Made by a program: the position numbers and the translations under genes. From positions 29,456,679-29,520,678 of the forward strand of contig NC_031495.1 in NCBI RefSeq assembly GCF_000237925.1: 64,000 bases of DNA. The letters are read 5' to 3'. Each line of letters begins with the position of its first letter. Position 1 is the stretch's first letter. The stretch comes from Schistosoma mansoni. Taxonomy: Eukaryota; Platyhelminthes; Trematoda; Strigeidida; Schistosomatidae. Positions 22,640 through 34,779 of this stretch are shown piece after piece. The notes under the pieces were generated by a model that saw only the letters and a list, made by a program, of their open reading frames with translations, was not told the DNA's origin and did not search any database.

Positions 22640-24860
22640 CAATAAGAACATGTTGCAAATGTATGCTTGGAGGGGTTTTCACATACCAAACCTTCGAAAT
22701 GGATCTTACACGGGCCCGCAAAATTCCTCCATACTATACAAGCTATTTGGATCCCTTTGGTCATGGTTCATTATACAACACACTGTAGGAACGAGTAGGA
22801 CTCACAGCAGTACGTCTACCCGACCTGCCTACATTGTTATTACAAGTAACTAATTGGAACCTTCAAGGAGAATCACCTTACTTATATCCCTACTAACTAA
22901 TCCGTTATTCGTACGGACATTTAGTGTCCTAATCTTTCCGTCGTTATCTGTTTCACGGCCTTCAACTACTCCTAAAGGCCACTTCCATAGTCGAAATGTC
23001 CGAAGCCACAATTACTACGTCTCGCTTTTTGGCTATAAAGGACCCTAAGTAGTCTACCCGTCGTTGAAGCGATTCCAGCTCAGCAGATTTGTCGGATAAA
23101 TTGTGAGAAAGTTTGTCAGCACATTTGCAAGCTATCAACAGTTCAGACCACCGGTGACTAGCATCTTCGACAATAAAGTTAGCCGATAACTTCAATTGTT
23201 CCCATTTGTTCTCAAAGATTTCTTCCATTTGTATTTTATACCCTTCTAATTCAGAAGCGGTTCAGTTTTCCAAATCAGTTCGAAGTAGTTCCTCGACCTC
23301 AAGGTTTCGTTTCTTCGAAACGTTTTTATAAAACATGGTAGTCATTAAGGAGAGCCTCGTAATCATCATGATCTTGTTTATACTTACTAGGTTCATTTTC
23401 AAGGATTTCTATCTTCCTCTGTAAATTACGATCCTTTTGACCTCGTTTGTTGGCTTTCTTCTTTATGTCATTTGACTCACCTCTTATATGCTTGGAATCT
23501 ATCTCGGTCGTAGTATTGGATCCTTGATAAATCATATCATATAGAGAGACCCTTGTAAGCTTGGCGGCACATTCAAAAAACGCACTGACTTATTTACCTT
23601 GCCGTTTCTCCGGCTTTTTTGGGTTCGACACTGCATGATGAGGTAAATACCAACGCGGCCGATACTCTGGCTGCAAGTGTATTTCCGGGACTTTCTAAGC
23701 ATGGCTCATAGTAAAGTTACTCTTAATACCTTTAGTATACCTGGTGTTCAGACTGTCATCCTTCAACAACCTACATCTCAAAATCTGTAGTCTGCTGTTT
23801 GTTACTTCATAATTCCCGACTCTCATATTTGAATTCTTTTCCCACGGTATCGAAACTACAAAATAACCATTTTCGAAGCGCGTGTCCTTTTTCACAATCT
23901 GTGTAGCCACCTTATCTCCTACTGATACTGATTCATCACTTGAATGGACATCGGGAAACTCCCCATCATAGGGCTTGCGTACTTGGTCTTCTAGCGTCCA
24001 TACTTTACTGGTGTGATTAACGACTCTTTTCCTATAGTATGGGCAGGATGCAGGTACAAACACACCTCACCCCAGCAACTTTTTCTTCCCACCCAGCCGC
24101 TGGGCGAACACCCAATGGACTTCTAGGACGTCACAACCAATCAGCAGTAGGACTTCTCCAAGATCCATACAATGGCACATCACCAAGTGCGGCCACTTAA
24201 CTAGGTTGTTTATCACTAACTTCGTTGGCTTATTCTTTGGTATACGTGACACAATCAAACTCCTTCAATCGTAACACACTCAGACCGATCTGAAGAATGT
24301 ACCTCAAAAGGCGCCTTCGCGGTCTTTGTTGTTCTGTTACCACCTACGGTCTGGACTACGACTGACGCCTGGTCCTCCTTCAGCCAAATCGATCTCGAAC
24401 AGTCTGACCTTATCACTGTTACATCAGAACCATTATCCGAGAAACCATAACCCACAATCTCAGCGTTTCTTGATCTCAACCGCATGGGGATCATTCCTAA
24501 ACACACATGACTATTTAGTGATTGAGTAAATCCACAACAGTTTTCTGTACCATGTTTATCCCTTGATCTGCTGGCTAATGAACCATTGTGCAACAGTGAT
24601 TGATGTTTCTTCGTACACCCACCAACTGTACAGCGCTTCATCAGTCTACATTCATTAGACTTATGTCCTTTCCCAGGACACACAAAGCAGATACCGTTGC
24701 CATTACGTGATACCTTCGACCTTCCACTATAAGAGCTAAAAACCGTAGGCATTTATAAACGGCGTGGTTGTCAGTACATGTGCTACATTTAGTTCTTACG
24801 GTCGAAACATCCCACTGCCCCGACAGCGAATGGCAATTCGTCTCCATGCTATATCCCTAT
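22640..24860 (-). mobile_element. BEL/Pao-type LTR retrotransposon fossil (gag, protease and pol pieces)
   Basis: Minus-strand remains of a BEL/Pao element. Recognisable parts are a cysteine-rich zinc-knuckle region (CFVCPGKGHKSNEC) and an aspartic-protease segment (GFSDNGSDVTVI) at 24255-24752, pol-like sequence at 23695-24063, coiled-coil gag-like pieces at 22960-23540, and the C-terminal tail of pol near 22860-23050. It is broken many times, pieces are out of the usual order, and no paired LTRs were seen. It looks old and inactive. Confidence 0.65.
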
Positions 24861-24879
24861 TTTGGACGATCCGCCAGGA

Positions 24880-25760
24880 CATCAAGAATTCCACCACTTT
24901 ACTACGTCCTCGCAGTCCAAAACGTAATCAAGGTTATTCAGATAACAATTCATTGAGTTGTGAAACAGTTTATGAAGATGAGCACAAGTTTGGTAAATGC
25001 TTGTTCTATGGCAGGTTTCACCCACGTAATTCATGTATATTTCGTAATTCTGAATGCTCTAAGTGTGGTAAAACTGGACACATTCAGTCAGTTTGTAATA
25101 CCATGGTTCAGTTCACTGAAGTCATTGCTAAAATTTGTGATTATGATCCTACTAAGTTGGATGTTTCTGAAGATCACTTATCTTTATACAAGGCTTCGAG
25201 AAGCGGTTTAGAGTCACATAGCAGTCCAGATTTGAATGAAACACAGAGTCATTGTGAGACAAAAATTTCTAACCAACCAATTTCTTATCAGATTTATCGT
25301 GTACCAGATGTGGTTCACATATTTCTGATGAAATTTCTTACAACTCTGAGAATAATTTATTGAATGAGTCAAATCATGATCAGAAACCGGATTCAGTTTT
25401 GGTAGATGCCGATTTTTCTAATGATCCATTATTCTTTAATGAAACTCTCAATAAATTTTAAGGGAAATATTTCACAAAAACCACATTCTGGTGTCATATC
25501 AAATGCCATTCGTCGTCACAATGGACTTATCTCTAGAGATATCCCTAATGAATGTGGTGAATCAGAGTGAATAGCAAGGATTTCTGAAGCAATCAGATAA
25601 CCAGTTTGCCCAGATGTGAAGCTTGCACAGGCTGAAAATCCGAATCAAGTCCAAGATTATCCTAATGAATATGAGGCAGATGCATGTTTTCCATTCGATT
25701 GTTCCGCAGATGAATCAAGTTTGGATGAGTCACATGTGTTAATTATACATATCAATGCAT
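24880..25760 (+). mobile_element. Gypsy-type LTR retrotransposon fossil (gag with zinc knuckle)
   Basis: Plus-strand gag remnant. The part at 24960-25360 carries a cysteine-rich stretch ending in the knuckle CSKCGKTGHIQSVC, typical of schistosome Gypsy elements such as Boudicca, followed by an acidic serine-rich region. It abuts the BEL/Pao fossil in opposite orientation. It is broken, with no LTR found, and age is moderate to old. Confidence 0.6.
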
Positions 25761-26610
25761 ATCTATCTGTGTATTCTAATATGAATAAAAAAGAATATGT
25801 ATCATAATTTTTATGCAAGTCAACGTAACATGATGGAATACCTGAAATTACATGTCAGTGTTTATCCCCAAATATTCACATATAATAATCGAAGCGTGAG
25901 ATATAAAAAGATAATGCAAATTGGGAGCGTCAAATTTGTCATAACATTGCGACGTAAGGACCCAACATTATTTCGTGGAAGAGGATAGTGTTGGAAAGTC
26001 TATGATGCAAATCCTAAATATCAGTGGTTTCACTATACAACCGACATGATGATTGTATACAATTCCAGAACCCAGGTGAGTGTTCCAATTTAATTCTAAT
26101 ACTAATGAGTGCATTCTAGATAATACAGAGTCTACATCCAATACACTGTCGGACAGACGTAGGATAGACTTAAGAAGAAGACATACGATCGATTACAGAC
26201 ACTTACATTGCTACTTGAGCTGTGGAAGATGTGGTGTAACAATATAATCCATCTGATTTCTTTATATTGGTGACTGTTTTGATTTTGAATTCCAAATACA
26301 GTGCATTCGTTCGTGTTCATCTAATACTACTTGACTAAATCGTGTTATTTCTGGGATTCCTAGTTTATACTGTAATTCAAATACTCCTAATTATCACAAC
26401 CACGCGACGCCATACAAATTTCACAAAAGATATTATGTTTTTTAGATTATCTCTGCAGCCTTCAAAAGCATTATTGATTTCACACGGGATTTCAAAAGCC
26501 GATGTACTGATAATTTAAGAATTCCACTACCTAGCGATTTATTCTCCGTTGTCATAAAATACTTGTTTTCAGATAATTCATTTCTGTCGATCAAGTCAAG
26601 TATACTTTAA
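25761..26610. other. AT-rich spacer, nothing firmly recognised
   Basis: Possibly includes more Gypsy-derived sequence up to about 26090, but nothing is clear enough to name. Confidence 0.35.
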
Positions 26611-26619
26611 AGTGCATAC

Positions 26620-28190
26620 ACGTCGCGATGCTTGTGGTAGCGATGTTTCAGTTCTCTCAGCTTTCTCGTAAAGGTTTTAAAAGTATTCTGGCCCATATTA
26701 GCGTTATAAACCATATAGCCGACAATTGGACCCGTGCAGTCAGATGTAGGAAAAAGTATTGGAATATGTTCATCCCTACATGCTTAGAACAATACAGATC
26801 TAGTTATTGTAATACTAATAATGCTTGTAAATCGCTGACAAATAAGGCTAGACGATTGGTTAGGGAATGTGAACACTGTCAGAAACGGTTATCCTTGTGT
26901 ATGAAAAGGCGAACTCAGATAAAAGATGAAACCCCACTACTTTCGGTATGAGAAAATCCGTTGAATACAAACTATGTGCAAGGGCATAATCTCTTGTTTA
27001 GGGAACATGACGGTCTTGAGGTAGGCCTATCATGCTTGAAAAGAGATTGGGCACGTAGACGTAATTTTCATAGACTTGAGTAAATCTTTTGACAAGCTCT
27101 CCCATCTGCGTCTTAAATTAAGACTGTAAAGTTTTGAATTCTATTATGAATTCATAAACTGGATAAATGACTTTCTTAATGATAGGAGACAATGGGTAAG
27201 GGTAAATGAATTTCTCTTAGTGCGAAAATATTTAGGAAGTGGGGCTCTCCAGGCTGCAATCCTCAGTCCTCTTCTTTTCTACTTTATGCAAATGAACTCC
27301 CAACTGTAACGAAGTCATCTTTTCTACTCTTTGACGATGATATAAAGATTTGGAGACCCATAAACAGTATGTCAGATAGGATACTACGGGATGAAATGAA
27401 TGCAATGGCTTCATGGATTGGCAGGTGGTCATCATAAGTAAATTCTAATAAGAGTTTGCTGATGCAATTAAATAAATATGATTCATATTACTACACAGTA
27501 CGTAGAGTTGTATTACTTGATGGGCCATAAAGATCTAGGAGTCATAATAAGCAGCGACCTCAAAATTATGAGTATCTGCAAGGCCGCCACTGCTAAGGGT
27601 TTAAGGGTCTTATGGGCTATTCGTAAGTCTTTTCATTACTTTAACGAAGAAATGTACAGGGTATTATACCCAACTTTCGTGACACCTCATTTGGAATATG
27701 AAATTCAAGCAGTGAGTCCTAGTTTCAAGCACAGCATGGATATGTTAGAACGAGTTCAACGACAAACGATTAAAATTGTAAAATGACAAACTGAGACACC
27801 TCGACTTATTTCCGTTATCTTATCATAGATTACGTGGTGATCTAATATTGGCTTATCTTATACTAAGCATTGACCTTAGTACATATATGTCTTATTTTCT
27901 CCTTTCGTTTGGAACTGATAGTTCGAAAGAACATTTAAAAAAAGCTCAAAAGCCGAGATCATGTCATTTACGTCTGTAGTTTAGCTTCTCACACCGAGCA
28001 GTGAACTACTAGGATTCTCTGCCATAGCATGTAATATCGGCATCTTCTTTTGATACATTCAAAACGAGAGTAAACATCCACAGTATTATAGATTGTGGGG
28101 ATTAATATAGGTCGATAGACCTATCCTTACAACTGAAGACTCAAAGTCTTTCAGTGCTTCTGAGTTTGACTCCCTCCTTTCTCTGTCGTT
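26620..28190 (+). mobile_element. CR1/SR1-type LINE, decayed RT and C-terminus
   Basis: Plus-strand remnant with the order expected of a CR1-like RT. Pre-RT region at 26628-26951 (NKARRLVRECE); then a frame near 27070 with DLSKSFDKLSH (normally DFSKAFDKV.H); LSPLLF near 27260; and the post-RT segment HKDLGVIISSDLK, GLRVLWAIRKSF and VLYPTFVTPHLEYEIQA at 27478-27786. The 3' portion reaches about 28190. It has numerous stops and frameshifts. Confidence 0.75.
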
Positions 28191-28199
28191 TACTCCCGC

Positions 28200-28880
28200 G
28201 TGATAATAATGTTTCTGTAGGCCCTTGTGATACTAGTCCTGTTCCGCTTCATACCATGCTAGTTATTTCTTTTGTAATTTCGAGAAATCCAGAGGATATT
28301 CAAAGCAGTACTGGTTTCATCTGGTGGATCTAATCTGTATCTTCTATGTATCTGGTTTTTGTGGTATATCTGTCTTTTCATTACAGCCACTTCAGAACTG
28401 ACTCTTCTTTTATGAACTATTGTTCCCCCCTTTGCCCAAGCTTTTTTTCCTGGCCGGTAGTCACGGACATACGCTAATGACCTATTCTTGTGTAAGATGT
28501 CCTCCTAGTCTCTTTTATTCTTAGTTGATTTCATTGAGTCACTAATTATCTTCAGCGTCCGTTCCAGTGGTGCTTGCACGTTGACTTCCTGTAGCGTCCT
28601 ATTGGCAAGTGTCCTCCTACATACAAGTAGGAAACATGGGGCCATTGCCTTTATAACTCCTTCCTTCACATTCAAAAAAGCAGGCACATATTTTCGTTAA
28701 TGCATCCAGTGTTTTCTGAGTCCCCGAGGGTACTGCTGGACGGATTTTAAGTCCCTCTGAATAGGCGTCTACTATACTAAATTGTGCACTCCCTGAATGG
28801 GACCTGCAAAATCCAGATGTAGTTTGGATCATGGACGTTCTCCTCCCGGATAATTTACTGATTCGACTTTCGATGGATTT
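28200..28880 (-). mobile_element. Gypsy-type LTR retrotransposon fossil (integrase region)
   Basis: Minus-strand sequence resembling the integrase core and the following C-terminal pol region of Gypsy elements: a DAYSEG stretch corresponding to the usual DAYSKW motif lies near 28760. Broken and isolated from other parts of the element. Confidence 0.5.
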
Positions 28881-29938
28881 TTTGATGCCTTAGCAGTGCT
28901 ATGTAGAATTCCAAATCAAAGGAGCTTAGACAGTAAACCTACCAGCCATGCTATTTACCGGTTCATCAAAGAAAACGATCGTTGAGATGTTCCTTTAGCT
29001 TTGAACAAGTGTTACAAAATGAATGACGTAAAAAAATACTGATTGTTTGTTTCTAACGGATTTTTCCATTCCCTCGATACATCAGACACTTTTTTCATCA
29101 TTCCTTTCCTCCTAAACATATTATATTCCTAAACATCAAAAGTCTATAACTAAAGACAAATTATTTTGTCACTTAAATAAACTCGGATTCATTTTATCCT
29201 CACTACATATATATAACGCATGGAAATTTATATTTGATTATCCTATGCAACTAATCATGATCTTCATAGCATCATTCCTAATTATTACTGAGCAAGAATT
29301 TATACTAATATCAAGTTTTACTCCGTATCCTATTACATAAATGTACGTGTATTTACCCGAGAGGACTAAAAATTTTTAAGAAATTAGTGGTTTGCTTGAT
29401 AGGTTGATATTCATTATACACTTATTATTGTGGTTGAATCCTTTCTCCAGGTGTTCATTTCTTTTCTCTTTCTATTTTTCTTCTAAATAAATATTATTCT
29501 AAAGTATCCGAAATTTGTAAATAGGATAATATCTTCCGTTACACTTAAATTAACTTTTCAGACTCGTTTTATCTTCACTGTGCATATGTGACTCATACAT
29601 ATTGATACTTCATTATTCCAGGCAATTATTTGAGACTTTTATAGCATCACTCCAGACTATCACTGCACAAACACTTATTCTACCGCCATGTCTTACTGCA
29701 ATAACAATTTATTTTCCTATTTATTTATTTATTTATTTTCAATCTATTTTGTTTTGTCAATTATTCGGCGATACATACATGATCGTTTATTCTCGTTGTG
29801 TGCTCACAAACACGCCTATTAAACCATTCACGTATTTCGCGTTTCCTTCATTTCTATTCCCCTACTTCCTCCCCTTCATTCTTTAAAGCCGACTCAATAT
29901 TCTTTTCAACTACACAGAACCTGTTTTTTCAAAACAAT
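28881..29938. other. AT-rich stretch with a diverged internal duplication
   Basis: No gene recognised. About 29180-29320 and 29560-29690 share a diverged motif order (TTTTATC-TCACT, CTTCATAGCATCA or TTTATAGCATCA, ACTATCACT or ATTATTACT), suggesting an old tandem duplication of about 390 bp. A TATT-rich run lies at 29716-29742. Confidence 0.35.
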
Positions 29939-30067
29939 ATGGCAAATAAGCAAAGATGGATGGTGGCCAGCAGTGGAATCGTGAGCGCGCGTTTCGTCTT
30001 ATTTTGGATGAACCTGCATCTCAGAGTTGATGTTCGCTATGGGACTCCAACCCAGTATCGTTCGCTT
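29939..30067 (-). mobile_element. Sm-alpha-like short retroposon fragment with defective hammerhead
   Basis: Read on the minus strand: a B-box-like GGGTTGGAGTC, GAACATCAACTCTGAGATG, then the 3' part of a hammerhead (AAGACGAAACGCGCG) and GATTCCACTGCTGGCCACC. The CUGANGA half of the core is missing. Its 5' side is joined directly to an rRNA-derived fragment at about 30068. Confidence 0.6.
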
Positions 30068-30235
30068 CACCGCCTGTCGCCGCTACTGATTGAATGGTTT
30101 GATGAGGTCGTTGGATTGGCGTCGTTGTAGTGGCTTTGCCTCTATATTGATGCTGAGATGACTTAATTTGACTATTTAGAGGAATTAAAAGCCGTGACAT
30201 CGTTTCCGTAGGTGAACGTGGGGAAGGATCATTAA
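30068..30235 (+). pseudogene. 18S rRNA 3'-end fragment
   Basis: Strong match to the conserved 3' end of eukaryotic 18S rRNA: CACCGCCTGTCG, CTACTGATTGAATGG, GAGGTCGTTGGATTGGCG, TTGACTATTTAGAGGAA, and finally GTTTCCGTAGGTGAAC and GGAAGGATCATTA. Many substitutions in otherwise near-invariant positions (for instance GTGACATCG for GTAACAAGG) show that it is a decayed copy, not part of an active rDNA array. No 5.8S or 28S follows. Confidence 0.85.
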
Positions 30236-30410
30236 CATGACCCAAAAATATATAATGGAGCATGCCCCTCGCTTCGTGCTGGACAGCCTGTACCCTAGCT
30301 TGATGGTATTTACCCTAGGCTTCAGTGGTTGAATTAAGCATGTACCTGACTTCTTGCTGGACTGCATGTACCCTGGCTTAGTGGTATTTACCGCGTGTCC
30401 TGCATAAGAC
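30236..30410 (+). pseudogene. Probable ITS1 fragment with two tandem units
   Basis: Directly follows the 18S end where ITS1 should start. It contains two units about 78 bp apart (starting near 30258 and 30336), each with GCATG-CC, TTGCTGGAC or GTGCTGGAC, CTGTACCCTAGCTT or ATGTACCCTGGCTT and GGTATTTACC. Tandem repeats are known in schistosome ITS1. The call is by position and structure. Confidence 0.55.
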
Positions 30411-31690
30411 ATATCTTCCCATAAAATATCTAGATCGAAATATTTCAAGCATGCACAACTTTGTTTTATTTTACATTCAGGGATATATTTACAAACTACA
30501 TCTCTACTAAGACTTTCCTGCCATTTGCCTCCCTTACATTTGTCATCTTCATTAATGCTCACTACGTCCTCACCCTTGTTTCAAGAATAGGTTTTCATTT
30601 CCGAATTACCTTGAGCTCTCGACTTCTACTTCTGCACCTCTCTTTCTATTTCAACACTTTAAATCACTTTTCTAATAATCACTTCCCTATAATTCATCAG
30701 AAGACTTTGAAAGCGCATGCCTCCAGACGTATAGCCAAACTTTAGAAAAAGACACTATCTAAAAATACCACAGACACGATTTCCAACAGTTTAAACGACT
30801 TATGTTACTTGATTCATTCAAAACAGAAAAGTTTATGTCAGTTCCCGCCATTCCGGAAACGTTCAAGAAAAGCTAGGTAAAGACCACTAGCATTGTGATC
30901 CCAAACGCGTTCTAAGCCTCAAGGTTATAAAGTTAAGTCTTGTTCTGTGGGAATCTCTGACATTACGAATATTCTAAGATTGATAAATTCTCTCGATCCT
31001 CTGGAGTTTGAGAACCCAGAAGGACGTAACCCTGATGTAAACGATGTCATTTCTTCCCAAAAAAGCTTGTTTGAAATCTGACCGTGGACAGTTAAGCTGA
31101 TAATGACTAAGGTAATACTGTTGTAATTTTCGTCTAGTTGTAATAACTACGTAACGTTTAGCCCGCAAAGAAGTCGCTAAATCGGTGTAACCGACCAAGT
31201 GCTAGACATCAATATATTCGGACCTTCGTAACCAAAGAAAGGATGAGTATAAACAGTCGATTCTCCACAAATGAGCAAAAACAAACCACAAACCTTTCAA
31301 GTAAATGTTCAGGACATGCTACACGTACATCACGTATAAAAAGAATTTCAAATTATGGGCAGCTACTTAGTGGCATACATAGACCTGTAAGCCTCCTTTG
31401 TCCGGCCCCCAAGACGTAAACTATGCCTTTCTAAGATGTTAAGGTCATCAAGGATCTGAAGAATTATTTTGCAGTCGTCTGCCGGCAACAGCAAATATAA
31501 TACGAGTGACTACAAAGCTACTGAATGCACACAATCCTTTCACTAACCAATACTGAGAGTTTTCACAGAACTGCGGCTTATGATCTATTCTATAATTTGC
31601 TCCCAGGTAACACCCCCCAGTTTGTCATTCTTTCACTCAATTCCCTCCTCTCCAATAAAATAAATCATCTGAAAACACTTTTAAAACTTG
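30411..31690. other. Spacer, nothing recognised
   Basis: A 74-codon minus-strand frame at 30974-31198 is not recognised and has no supporting splice or repeat context. Confidence 0.4.
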
Positions 31691-31694
31691 CAAA

Positions 31695-32700
31695 TTCAAC
31701 TTACTACTCACATAGGCCTGTTACACTTCTTGAAGGAGTACGGGCTGCTCACCAACATTCTCTGTGCAACAATGTCCCAGGCAATCCTTCCCAGCTCTTT
31801 CCAATTGCTACTCATCCTTTTCATATCTGTTTCCGATCACCGACATAGGGTTTTCTCCGGCCTTGCTCTTCATCGTCATGCTTCAGAATTCCAAGCTAAC
31901 GGTTGCTTCGTGATGCAGTTAGACTATTTCTTCAATGTATGTCCTGTCAGCTTCTAATGTCACTTAATAATTTCCTTTTCAGATGGAAATTGATTTGTTC
32001 TCTCCAACAATAGGCCGTTGCTGACAGTATCCAGTCAACGGGCATTCAGTATCTTACATGAAAAAATTTTTTTTAATACTTATACTATCTTGATGATAGT
32101 TGTGATAGTTCTTCATGTTTCAGTTCAGTACAGTAGAGTTGGCTTGATGTTCGTATTGAATATTCTGATTTTCATATTGGCTTGCAGACAGTTGCTTCAA
32201 TTCCATATGTTCTTCAACTGTAGGAATGATGTCCTTACTTTGCCAATCCTCACCTTTACATTTACATCAGATCTTCTACGTTCATCGATGTTGCTGTCCG
32301 GGTACGTGAAACTTCCACCTCTTCCAGAGCTCCTCCATCAAATGTTGTAGGGTTGGTGCTCTCGATGTTTCATTTCAGGATCTTGGTTTTTCTACGTGTT
32401 TGTTGAGGCCTTCTAGTGCATAGGCTGATGTAACACTGGTTGCCTTCACCTGTATTTGCTCGTATGTATGGGATATGAGAGCCAGGTAATCTGTGAAGTC
32501 CGATTCGTCTAGTTGAATCGAAGCTGTCCATTGTATTCCGTGCCTCCCGTTAGGTGTGGAGGTCTTCATAATCCAGTCGACCACAAGGAAGAAGAGAAAG
32601 TGGGAGAGTAAGCAGTCTTGTCTGTCTGGCTTGGAATGAGTCTGCCAGCTGTCCTCTGTGCATGGCTTTTCAGTGTATTCCACAACTGTTAGCACGAGAT
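31695..32700 (-). mobile_element. LINE family C, 3' portion
   Basis: Minus-strand remains of the family C reverse transcriptase. RT at 32375-32695 (FFLVVDWIMKTSTPNG, HGIQWTASIQLDESDF), the post-RT domain near 32200-32340 and the conserved C-terminal segment near 31750-31850 (NWKELGRIA). Frameshifts are frequent. Truncated at about 32700. Confidence 0.7.
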
Positions 32701-33752
32701 AGTGATAATACTGTAGCCTTTGACACCTTGGCTGAATTCGATATCACACTTAATAGCAGAATGAAAGTATATCTTACCCTGTCTGATACTTTGTGTGTAT
32801 TTCATCAATGATAATGCTATGAAACGGAACATACGCTGGAATGCAGTGTCACTTCAAAACCTTTGAATATTCTGACCCTTAAGATGCTGAGATCTGTCTT
32901 CAATAAATACCTGACTGCTAATAATAATTATGTTTTTTATGCTCTTTTGTTCGAAGAAGGATATTCATATGGTGAGATGAACTCAGAGCGGATACTTCAC
33001 TGCCGTATAGTACCATGTTACATTTAATCATACATTCTTTAATATTATTGGATAATTTGCCACTAAACAACGTACATAAAAAGTGACGCTGAGGCATGAA
33101 GGATGAAAAGATTGCACAATAAATTTATGGAGTGTTAAATTCACATTCAGATAGGAGTGCGATACCATATTCTGGTCCTCTCAAAAGAATTCTCGATAGA
33201 TACCTTAATCTCCAACAGTAATGAGAGAAGCTAATTTGGGTGCTTCCCCACAGTCTTTCCAGCTAACTTGCAATATATACTTTTCTGTAGGTTGAAATTC
33301 AGCTGATATGTACGTGATGTGCTGTGAGTTGATGAGAGGTGAACAAGAGGTGGCATAAAATGAGGATTTAGTGAGGACAAAATTTATAACATTTATTCGT
33401 AAATACATTTGACAAAATAAGCAGATTCCTAAAGCACCATAATATATTCAGGAACCATTATACGCATTTTTGACGAAAACAGCCCAGAAAAATCCGTCTG
33501 ATAGTTTGAACTACCAAATTTCGATAACCAAAGACGACCATTTTTCATTAAACAGCGAGCTGACATACTATTTCTTTCCATAAGGCTTCTGTTCTTATTC
33601 AATACTTAGATAACTCTCTAAAAATACACAAGATTAAAGCTACTCTCTTTCATAATATCTACAGCAATTTTCAAAGTTGTCTATTGAAATTGAATGTTGT
33701 TGGAGTGCACTTTTTAGATACCACAAACAGTTGAGCGCGTAAAGGTGAAGGC
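32701..33752. other. Intergenic region upstream of RPL5
   Basis: No repeat or exon recognised. The RPL5 promoter and 5' UTR must lie in the last part of this stretch, but no core promoter motif is clear enough to call. Confidence 0.4.
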
Positions 33753-34759
33753 ATGGTAAGATTTGCTTGTTCGCATTATTCTCCAGGCCATAGTAAAACT
33801 CGTTAAGAATAAGGCTTATTTTAAACGCTTTCAAGTCAAATTCAAGAGGCGAAGAGGTAAGAAATGCGTTAAGCGTACCATACACTTCAATATGTAGAGG
33901 GAAAAACTGACTACTATGCTCGCAAACGTCTAATTTGGCAAGATAAAAACAAATATAATACACCTAAATACCGTCTGGTGGTCCGTTTTACAAATAAGGA
34001 CATAATCTGTCAGGTTAGTGTTTAACTTTATTTACTGATGTCAACTAGATTATCTATGCACGCATTGATGGAGACCGTGTATTATGCTCCGCCTATTCTC
34101 ACGAATTACCTCGATATGGCGTTAAGGTGGGACTGACTAATTATTCTGCCGCCTACTGTACAGGCCTCCTCTGTGCTAGGCGCGTATTAAAGCAACTAGG
34201 CTTGGATGGCCTGTATGCTGGAGCTGAGAAAGTTGATGGGCAAGAATATCATGTAGAATCTGTTGACGGGGAAAAGTCTGCTTTCAGGTGTCATCTTGAC
34301 ATTGGTCTTGCAAGGACTTCATCGGGTGCCAACATTTTCGGAGCTCTTAAAGGGGCCGTAGATGGTGGTCTAGACATACCTTACTCACCTAGTAGATTCC
34401 CGGGTTACAACCAGGAGTCTAAAGAGTACAATGCTGAGGTTCATCGAGCCCGTATACTAGGTCATCATGTCGCCGAGTATATGAAACAACTTCAAGAGGA
34501 AAGCGAAACTGATTATCAGCGTCAGTTTAGTGGATACATAAAACATGGGATCACTGCTGATAAAATTGAGACAATGTACCTCTCAGCTCATGCAGCAATT
34601 CGAGCAGACCCCTCGCATATAACCAAAGAAGCAAGAGACGTCCAACCGAAGAGATTTAATCGCAGAAAATTGTCTTCCAAACAAAGAAAGGAACGTGTCC
34701 GACAGAAGAAGGCTCACTATCTCTCTCAGCTCAAAAAAGAAATAGCCGCTGCTGAATAG
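33753..34759 (+). CDS. RPL5: 60S ribosomal protein L5 (uL18)
   Basis: Complete gene in four exons: 33753-33755 (just the ATG), 33787-33856, 33898-34013 and 34049-34759. Introns of 31, 41 and 35 bp all have GT-AG ends and the phases join. The product is 299 residues (human 297), starting [20 protein letters not shown] and running through [55 protein letters not shown] and a lysine/arginine-rich C-terminus. L5 binds 5S rRNA with L11 and joins the 60S central protuberance; the free 5S particle is also a stress signal through MDM2 in vertebrates. The tiny introns at the 5' end are typical of schistosome genes. No defects seen. Confidence 0.95.
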
Positions 34760-34768
34760 TTGTGTTGT

Positions 34769-34774
34769 AATAAA
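34769..34774 (+). promoter_or_regulatory. RPL5 polyadenylation signal
   Basis: AATAAA ten bases after the RPL5 stop codon, a very short 3' UTR in keeping with a highly expressed ribosomal protein gene. Confidence 0.7.
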
Positions 34775-34779
34775 ATGTT

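Noticed and set aside
29602-30130. Plus-strand frames of 94 and 110 codons
   Set aside because: They run through T-rich sequence, the SINE fragment and the rRNA pseudogene, none of which is coding.
30974-31198. 74-codon minus-strand frame starting MVGYTDLATSLRAK
   Set aside because: Protein-like composition, but no family recognised, no splice context, and surrounding sequence is full of stops.
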